From contig CANISK010000034.1 in assembly GCA_947470205.1 (NCBI GenBank), positions 1 to 10,380 of the forward strand: 10,380 nt of DNA. Direction: 5' to 3'. Each line of letters starts with the position of its first letter. The stretch's first letter is position 1. Under the pieces are notes generated by a model. That model made no database searches, had not been told where the DNA came from, and was given only the letters and a program-made list of their open reading frames with translations. Positions 6,257-10,380 of the stretch are shown here, one piece after another. The translations under genes were made by a program, and so were the position numbers. This stretch comes from Neisseriaceae bacterium (lineage in GTDB: Bacteria > Pseudomonadota > Gammaproteobacteria > Burkholderiales > UBA11063).

Positions 6257-7066
6257 TTATTTTTTTAAATATTCATTTACAGCTTCAATATCTGCACCCA
6301 TAATTAAATCCCCAGCTCCAGTTATAATTACTGGTGTTGCATTTATATTTAATACTCGTGCTGTCGAGCCTGTTCTTTCTAATACTGGTTCAATGTTACA
6401 GTCTGGAATTAATTTAACATCTGGGTTCTCATTATTTTTAACCATATAATCTTCTAACGTCCTAATTGAATTTGTTGAGCATAAAATATTTTTGCTGTGT
6501 TCTTTAGCATTAGGGTGCATTGATAACGGCATCAACACATAGTATATATTTGCTTTTTTACCTATATTATGTGATGAAATTTGTTGCTCCAATTGTCTAC
6601 AATAGGGACAATCTGGATCAATAAATATGATCAACTTTTTATTAACCTTGTTAGGTGACTTAACCATAATCGCATCCGCAATATTAATTTTTGAAATATC
6701 TATCTTAGGTGTATTTATCTTTTGTAGCCGTTCTGTAATATCATCTTGTGTATATATGTTAAACATATGCCCAGCAATTAAATAAGGCGAACTTAAATTA
6801 CCGTAGACCAAATTAACTCCAATTACTAAAGCATATGTATCTGGATATGGTGTGGTATATACACTATCAATTGTGGTTGTCGGCAACAATTGATGAAAAT
6901 AGTTTAAAACTTTTTTATCCATAGTTGTTTGTGGCGCAAAATTAGCAGATATTGTTTTAGGTGCTGCAAGATTAGTCTTGTTTGTAGTTGCGTCTGCCAT
7001 TGCACTGTTAAATAAACTTACGGCAGACAAAATGAGCAGTAATTGTTTAATTTGTTTTAGCTTCAT
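6257..7066 (-). CDS. DsbC-like periplasmic disulfide isomerase (CPYC)
   Basis: DsbC-type enzymes repair wrongly paired disulfides in the periplasm. This 269-residue product has a signal peptide (residues 1-24, ending SAMA), an N-terminal domain (50-125) in the position of the DsbC dimerisation domain, and a thioredoxin domain with IDPDCPYC (149-156) and the cis-proline loop ATPVII (243-248). A second cysteine pair (C196, C223) matches the structural disulfide of DsbC. The CPYC active site, GDLIMGA segment and overall length fit the DsbC/TraF-associated isomerases found in many F-type and related transfer regions. The ATG at 7066 has AAAGGA eight bases upstream (7075-7080). It follows trbC with a 3-bp gap. 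Isomerase activity is most useful for TraN and TraU, which carry many cysteines. Confidence 0.92.
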   Translation of the reverse strand: MKLKQIKQLLLILSAVSLFNSAMADATTNKTNLAAPKTISANFAPQTTMDKKVLNYFHQLLPTTTIDSVYTTPYPDTYALVIGVNLVYGNLSSPYLIAGHMFNIYTQDDITERLQKINTPKIDISKINIADAIMVKSPNKVNKKLIIFIDPDCPYCRQLEQQISSHNIGKKANIYYVLMPLSMHPNAKEHSKNILCSTNSIRTLEDYMVKNNENPDVKLIPDCNIEPVLERTGSTARVLNINATPVIITGAGDLIMGADIEAVNEYLKK

Positions 7067-7069
7067 TGT

Positions 7070-7969
7070 TTATTTCCTTTTATTGTAAAAATTATCATTC
7101 TCTAATACATGTAGCTCATTTGTAGCTATTTGCGACAACTCTGTAATCTTCGAATTCTGCAGTTGGGTTAGTGCATATTGAACTGGCACATCACCACTCA
7201 CCTTTACATAAGTTGGTGATACATTACACGCTGTTTTCATCAAATCTTGCGATGATTTATATAATGCAAATGTTGGTACACTATCAATCGCAAGTGCTTT
7301 AAATAGCGTTGGATTTATCATTATTCCAACAGTGTTATCTCCTTTTAACCCATAAAAATACTTATACGTTTTAACATATGAACCATTCATTACACCCCTT
7401 ACAATAAAAACTGCCCCAGTGCTTGATGATTGTGCCATTAGATTAATAATCGTTTTTTTAGGCATTGAGCTACTTATAAAAATTAATAATTTACTTTGTC
7501 CGAGATTGGATTTGGAATTTTTTAACATCGCATTATAATCGCTGATGGTTTGATTGATATCAATGGGTGTATGATTGGAAAAACTATCAGTATATTGTTT
7601 AGCGTCACTAACAATTGATTCAGAATACAACCGATACTTTTCTCCAGTAGGTAATTTAATATTTAATGGTTGAATATGTTTAAACACTTCATTTGCTTGT
7701 TGTATCTCAGATTCAGTTGATGATAATTCTAATTGCTTTAGTTTAATTGTGGAAAGTTCTTTTTGTGTCGGCTGGGCTTTTGCAATAGCATCATTTCCCT
7801 GTTTCATAATTTCACTTTGTGTTTGTTGCAATTGTTCATGATTTAATATGACTGTATTATCCGCATATAGTTGACTAACAAGTCCAAAGCAACCAATAGT
7901 AAATATATTTCTAAACATGACATTAATTTTACTTTGTATTTTTTGGCTAATTTTTATATTTGCTTGCAT
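7070..7969 (-). CDS. trbC: TrbC, F-type pilin assembly protein
   Basis: TrbC is a periplasmic protein needed for F-pilus assembly and acts with TraW and TraU. The C-terminal half carries the family core: LLIFISSSMPKKTIINLMAQ, then GAVFIVRGVMNGSYVKT, then NTVGIMINPTLFKALAIDSVPTFALY (about residues 161-237 from the ATG at 7969). The N-terminal half is Gln-rich and helical, as usual for TrbC. Three starts are possible. ATG 7969 has GAAAG five bases upstream and lies nine bases past the traU stop; ATG 7918 gives a shorter, cleaner signal peptide (MFRNIFTIGCFGLVSQLYA); TTG 7993 lies inside traU. I use 7969, but 7918 is nearly as likely. In some elements TrbC is fused to TraW; here the two are separate and far apart. 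Confidence 0.92.
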   Translation of the reverse strand: MQANIKISQKIQSKINVMFRNIFTIGCFGLVSQLYADNTVILNHEQLQQTQSEIMKQGNDAIAKAQPTQKELSTIKLKQLELSSTESEIQQANEVFKHIQPLNIKLPTGEKYRLYSESIVSDAKQYTDSFSNHTPIDINQTISDYNAMLKNSKSNLGQSKLLIFISSSMPKKTIINLMAQSSSTGAVFIVRGVMNGSYVKTYKYFYGLKGDNTVGIMINPTLFKALAIDSVPTFALYKSSQDLMKTACNVSPTYVKVSGDVPVQYALTQLQNSKITELSQIATNELHVLENDNFYNKRK

Positions 7970-7977
7970 ACACACTT

Positions 7978-9147
7978 TCACAAAAAACAACAATCACGTT
8001 CATGATACATCATGTAACTAAAATCTTCCCCCGTGTATGGGAAAGAAGCCCCAGAGTTCCATAATACATCGGTTTCACCAAATGAATTACAGCATACTGG
8101 AGTATAGGCAGTTTGTGGCACAGGAAATCCCATTGAATACTTCCACTCCGATTTATCCATAAACATGTCGGGAATTAAGTTATTGCACATACCAAAAATT
8201 CCAGTCGTGTAATCTTCTATACCCATCCTATGAACCAATCCAGTAACTTTTTCAGCAGATAAAATCGTGGTTTGTACAGCATACGCACTATCTGAATTAT
8301 TACCATCTAATGGATATAATGAACCTTGACATCCACCACACCAAAACAATGCTTTACTTGGATTGCTTGCAGATGCAGGGTTGGTTGGTGTTGTCAGTCT
8401 GATATAATATGGTGTAGGTAGGATCGGCGTATTGTCTGTTGGAATATTTGGCAAACTAGTAGCAATACAATCAGCCCCACAAGCCAATTGTGCTGGCAAT
8501 GAACTAAATAAAACAACTTCAGGTGAGAAAATAATAGATAATGAGTCATCATTCCAGGTTGGGTCAACCTCTGACATAAACATTAAATCCATTGATTTAC
8601 TCATACCTAGATTGCAACCAGTATCAATAATACCCAAAATCGCCATTATAGGATCCATAAACCAATGCACTTGATAAAAGCTGCTTTGCGTTTCCAATCC
8701 ATGCTTCTCATCTCCATATCCAGGTGCTGGAAGTAACCCAGATAGTCCTGCAGACATATCAACCCCACCCAAACCAACCATACAAAAAGGTGACTTGGTT
8801 ACATCAACAAATCTTGATGGTTCATAATATGACATCATCAACCCTATTGGCATTAGTGCCACATCTCGCTCAGGACAAGCACATAACCCCGCAGGTAATC
8901 TACCGGGCACGACTCCAGGTATTCCAGGTGGAATAATTTTGTCATCATCTATAATCGTTCCACCTTTTTGATTGCCAATATTAAATACCATTGGTATTGG
9001 ACCTATAAACATAGGAAACAAACATGACCAACAAATATCTGTAATTGGGTTCATGAAACTACCATGACAATTAGTTGGTACTGCATAACTATTGAAAGTA
9101 GTACCCACCAACATTGCACCAACAATAGATAACATTAACTTTTTCAA
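7978..9147 (-). CDS. traU: TraU, F-type T4SS periplasmic assembly/mating protein
   Basis: TraU is a cysteine-rich periplasmic protein needed for DNA transfer and efficient pilus assembly. This 389-residue product has a signal peptide (residues 1-22, ending SYA) and then the family signature GSFMNPITDICWSCLFPMFIG (29-49). Further TraU features are GLCACPERD, FWCGGCQGSLYPLDG and the C-terminal cysteine pairs (PVCCNS, DCCFL). It has 16 cysteines, so it probably depends on the two Dsb-like enzymes encoded downstream. The start is TTG at 9147, directly after the stop of the small upstream gene, with AGGTG five bases before it (9153-9157). An ATG four codons later lacks such a site and would remove the basic KK of the signal peptide. 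Length is slightly above F TraU (330). Confidence 0.95.
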   Translation of the reverse strand: MKKLMLSIVGAMLVGTTFNSYAVPTNCHGSFMNPITDICWSCLFPMFIGPIPMVFNIGNQKGGTIIDDDKIIPPGIPGVVPGRLPAGLCACPERDVALMPIGLMMSYYEPSRFVDVTKSPFCMVGLGGVDMSAGLSGLLPAPGYGDEKHGLETQSSFYQVHWFMDPIMAILGIIDTGCNLGMSKSMDLMFMSEVDPTWNDDSLSIIFSPEVVLFSSLPAQLACGADCIATSLPNIPTDNTPILPTPYYIRLTTPTNPASASNPSKALFWCGGCQGSLYPLDGNNSDSAYAVQTTILSAEKVTGLVHRMGIEDYTTGIFGMCNNLIPDMFMDKSEWKYSMGFPVPQTAYTPVCCNSFGETDVLWNSGASFPYTGEDFSYMMYHERDCCFL

Positions 9148-9438
9148 CTATGCACCTGTTTTAATAAAATCATTTTTTTGTTGCTCTAGTTGCTTAATTT
9201 GTTCTATTTGTTGATTATTCAGTGATGGTTTATTTTCAATATAATTCCAACGATTGATAATAGCAAATACATCACCAATCCCATAAAGCATAGTTGTTTT
9301 ATTTGCACCAATATTTGCAATCTCGGCTTCTTGAGATGCAATTAACATTAATTGTTCCTGTAGTTTTGAATTATCAGCAAAAATGCACTGCATACTAAGA
9401 GCCATAGAAATTACATAGGTTTTTCTTAATAAAGACAT
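9148..9438 (-). CDS. Small secreted helical protein of unknown function, upstream of traU
   Basis: The 96-residue product has an N-terminal signal peptide (about residues 1-21, MSLLRK then a hydrophobic run ending CIFA). The rest is polar and helical, with a Gln/Glu-rich end (NNQQIEQIKQLEQQKNDFIKTGA) that could form a coiled coil, and a GIGDVFAIINRWNY segment in the middle. I do not recognise it. The ATG at 9438 has GGGGA nine bases upstream. Its stop TAG is followed immediately by the TTG of traU, so the two are probably co-translated and the product may assist TraU. Small periplasmic helical proteins are common T4SS accessories, but no specific role can be assigned. Confidence 0.7.
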   Translation of the reverse strand: MSLLRKTYVISMALSMQCIFADNSKLQEQLMLIASQEAEIANIGANKTTMLYGIGDVFAIINRWNYIENKPSLNNQQIEQIKQLEQQKNDFIKTGA

Positions 9439-9502
9439 CTTAATGTATCCCCATTAATATCACTTTTATTTCCCCTTAAATACACCAATTAGATTACGTA
9501 GT

Positions 9503-10102
9503 CTATTGCATAATGCTCAATTTTTGGCTATATTCATCAGCATACTTTCGTGTCTCATCTAAAATCACATGCACAATTTCCCAGTGCAAATCCTGCACCT
9601 TTTGAAAAATTCTACTATTAATAAGTTTATCGTCTGGTTGATGATTTGTCTTTAATTCACGTTCTACCATAATATTATCTACCCAGCCAGCAAACGTATC
9701 CTCCCATATAATATTTTTACCATCATAACTTACTTTTTTTGCAAGAGCAAACTCTAAATTCATTGGTTCTTGTTTTCCAACTTCAGCATAATGCTTACCT
9801 TCATCATTATAATTTGCATAAAATGCTCGCACTTGTTCACCTTGTGCAATCCAAATATTTAATTCTTTTAACATTGGTCTTATTAGTTCTAATACGTCAA
9901 TATAAGAATTTTTTAGGAATGGTTGACAAAATTTCTCCAACTCTAAAACCTGATCAATTCCTGCTTGAATATTATTAACGCTGAGTAAAATAAATGCATT
10001 CATTACCTGTTCAAGCATCTTAATTGTATTTTGCTTAATTTCTGGATATAAATTTAAATCTTTGATTATTAAAAAATATTGCTCATCATTTATTGGAAAC
10101 AT
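9503..10102 (-). CDS. Cytoplasmic protein of unknown function, first gene of the operon
   Basis: The 199-residue product lacks a signal peptide and membrane segment and looks all-helical: helices around 1-35, 35-60 and 68-90, then a mixed segment with MNLEFALAKKVSYDGKNIIWEDTFAGWVDNIM (114-145) and a final helix to the end. I recognise no catalytic motif. The ATG at 10102 has AGGGGG ten bases upstream, but that site can be paired in a leader hairpin (10113-10140). It is the first gene after the promoter-like segment and lies 64 bp before the small secreted gene, a looser join than elsewhere, so its place in the transfer machinery is uncertain. It could be a regulator or cytoplasmic T4SS accessory protein; neither is shown. 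Confidence 0.75.
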   Translation of the reverse strand: MFPINDEQYFLIIKDLNLYPEIKQNTIKMLEQVMNAFILLSVNNIQAGIDQVLELEKFCQPFLKNSYIDVLELIRPMLKELNIWIAQGEQVRAFYANYNDEGKHYAEVGKQEPMNLEFALAKKVSYDGKNIIWEDTFAGWVDNIMVERELKTNHQPDDKLINSRIFQKVQDLHWEIVHVILDETRKYADEYSQKLSIMQ

Positions 10103-10112
10103 ATTAGACTAA

Positions 10113-10140
10113 CCCCCTAAAAATTAATTTGTCTAGGGAG
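10113..10140 (-). promoter_or_regulatory. Leader hairpin that could hide the first ribosome binding site
   Basis: On the minus strand CTCCCTA (10134-10140) can pair with TAGGGGG (10113-10119) across a 14-base loop, with one G-U wobble. The 3' arm contains the AGGGGG that is the only ribosome binding site for the gene starting at 10102. Pairing would reduce translation of the operon's first gene. The stem is short and its stability has not been calculated. Confidence 0.4.
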
Positions 10141-10168
10141 TATTTTAAAAGATTGTATGGTAGATGGT

Positions 10169-10187
10169 ACTCGCCCATTTGGCGAGT
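10169..10187. promoter_or_regulatory. Perfect 7-bp dyad (ACTCGCC-N5-GGCGAGT), probable operator
   Basis: ACTCGCC and GGCGAGT flank CATTT as exact reverse complements, in the untranslated leader of the operon. A near-copy with the same 19-bp layout is centred 74 bp away at 10243-10261. There is no T-run after it on the minus strand, so a terminator is unlikely. A repressor or activator site is the simplest reading. Confidence 0.5.
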
Positions 10188-10223
10188 TAATGAATTATTT
10201 TTTAAGTTAAGTTATTGATTTTT

Positions 10224-10251
10224 AATATATTGACTGGTTGTATCTCGCCAA
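10224..10251 (-). promoter_or_regulatory. Candidate promoter for the tra operon
   Basis: On the minus strand TTGGCG (10246-10251) and TATATT (10224-10229) are spaced by 16 bp, a reasonable sigma-70 pair. The -35 lies inside the second CTCGCC dyad, so a protein bound there would occlude it. Another -35-like TTGACT occurs slightly upstream without a good -10. In sequence this AT-rich such pairs arise easily, so the dyad overlap is the main support. Confidence 0.35.
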
Positions 10252-10261
10252 AAAGACGAGT
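10243..10261. promoter_or_regulatory. Second, imperfect CTCGCC dyad overlapping the promoter
   Basis: TCTCGCC-N5-GACGAGT shares 12 of 14 arm bases with the perfect dyad at 10169-10187. The 74-bp centre-to-centre distance is close to seven helical turns, so two bound dimers would face the same side of the DNA and could form a loop. As minus-strand RNA it can also form a six-pair stem with one wobble. Confidence 0.45.
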
Positions 10262-10380
10262 CAACTTTTTAACAAGTTAGAATTAACAAAGAAATTATGA
10301 ATCATTGGCTTTTAAACCGGTGCAGAGGTTAAACAACATGTAGTAATTCATTCAATATAGTTTTGCAAAATCCTTCAATG

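Noticed and set aside
9490..9505. Near-palindrome TAGATTACGTAGTCTA at the end of the first operon gene
   Set aside because: It needs a G-T pair, overlaps the stop codon, has no T-run, and no second copy is seen in the window.
10329..10379. Minus-strand frame of about 16 codons (IEGFCKTILNELLHVV) ending in TAA at the right edge, possibly the tail of an upstream gene
   Set aside because: Too short to distinguish from chance in this composition, and no family is recognisable. The sequence beyond the edge would decide.
1..10380. Insertion sequences, CRISPR arrays, tRNA or rRNA genes
   Set aside because: No terminal inverted repeats with a transposase, no regularly spaced direct repeats with spacers, and no tRNA- or rRNA-like segments were seen.

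Overview
The window is a strongly AT-rich (about one third GC by eye) stretch of what looks like a conjugative plasmid or integrated conjugative element from a Gram-negative bacterium. Almost every gene lies on the minus strand and encodes part of an F-type type IV secretion system (T4SS). The low GC and F-type genes would suit an AT-rich gammaproteobacterium (for example a Francisella-like lineage) or another host-associated proteobacterium. That is inference; the sequence holds no taxonomic marker.

Read in the direction of transcription (right to left): a leader (10103-10380) with two similar 19-bp dyads, a promoter-like pair and a hairpin that could hide the first ribosome binding site; an unrecognised cytoplasmic protein (9503-10102); a small secreted protein (9148-9438); TraU (7978-9147); TrbC (7070-7969); a DsbC-like disulfide isomerase with CPYC (6257-7066); a small cytoplasmic protein (5839-6228); a DsbA-like thiol oxidoreductase with CVHC (5288-5809); a secreted protein of unknown function (4748-5275); TraN divided into two separately secreted proteins (3744-4751 and 2090-3751); a lytic transglycosylase (1610-2029); TraW (990-1610); and a small lysine-rich protein (736-963) followed by a terminator-like hairpin. 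Spacing is tight, with stop/start overlaps at three junctions, so this reads as one operon. It supplies periplasmic and outer-membrane parts of the pilus and mating-pair machinery, plus enzymes to form their disulfides and open the cell wall.

Beyond the hairpin is a 280-bp gene-free segment (456-735) with five GTATAC half-sites in two dyads and a larger hairpin next to a GGTGTGG motif. It precedes a ribbon-helix-helix (RHH) DNA-binding gene (21-455) and the first codons of another gene (1-19). This resembles a relaxosome/oriT locus or an autoregulated operator.

Most notable are the split of TraN into two signal-peptide-bearing proteins exactly at a domain boundary, the candidate oriT/operator region, the unusual gene order (traW after traN), and four conserved-looking unknown genes embedded in the T4SS operon.
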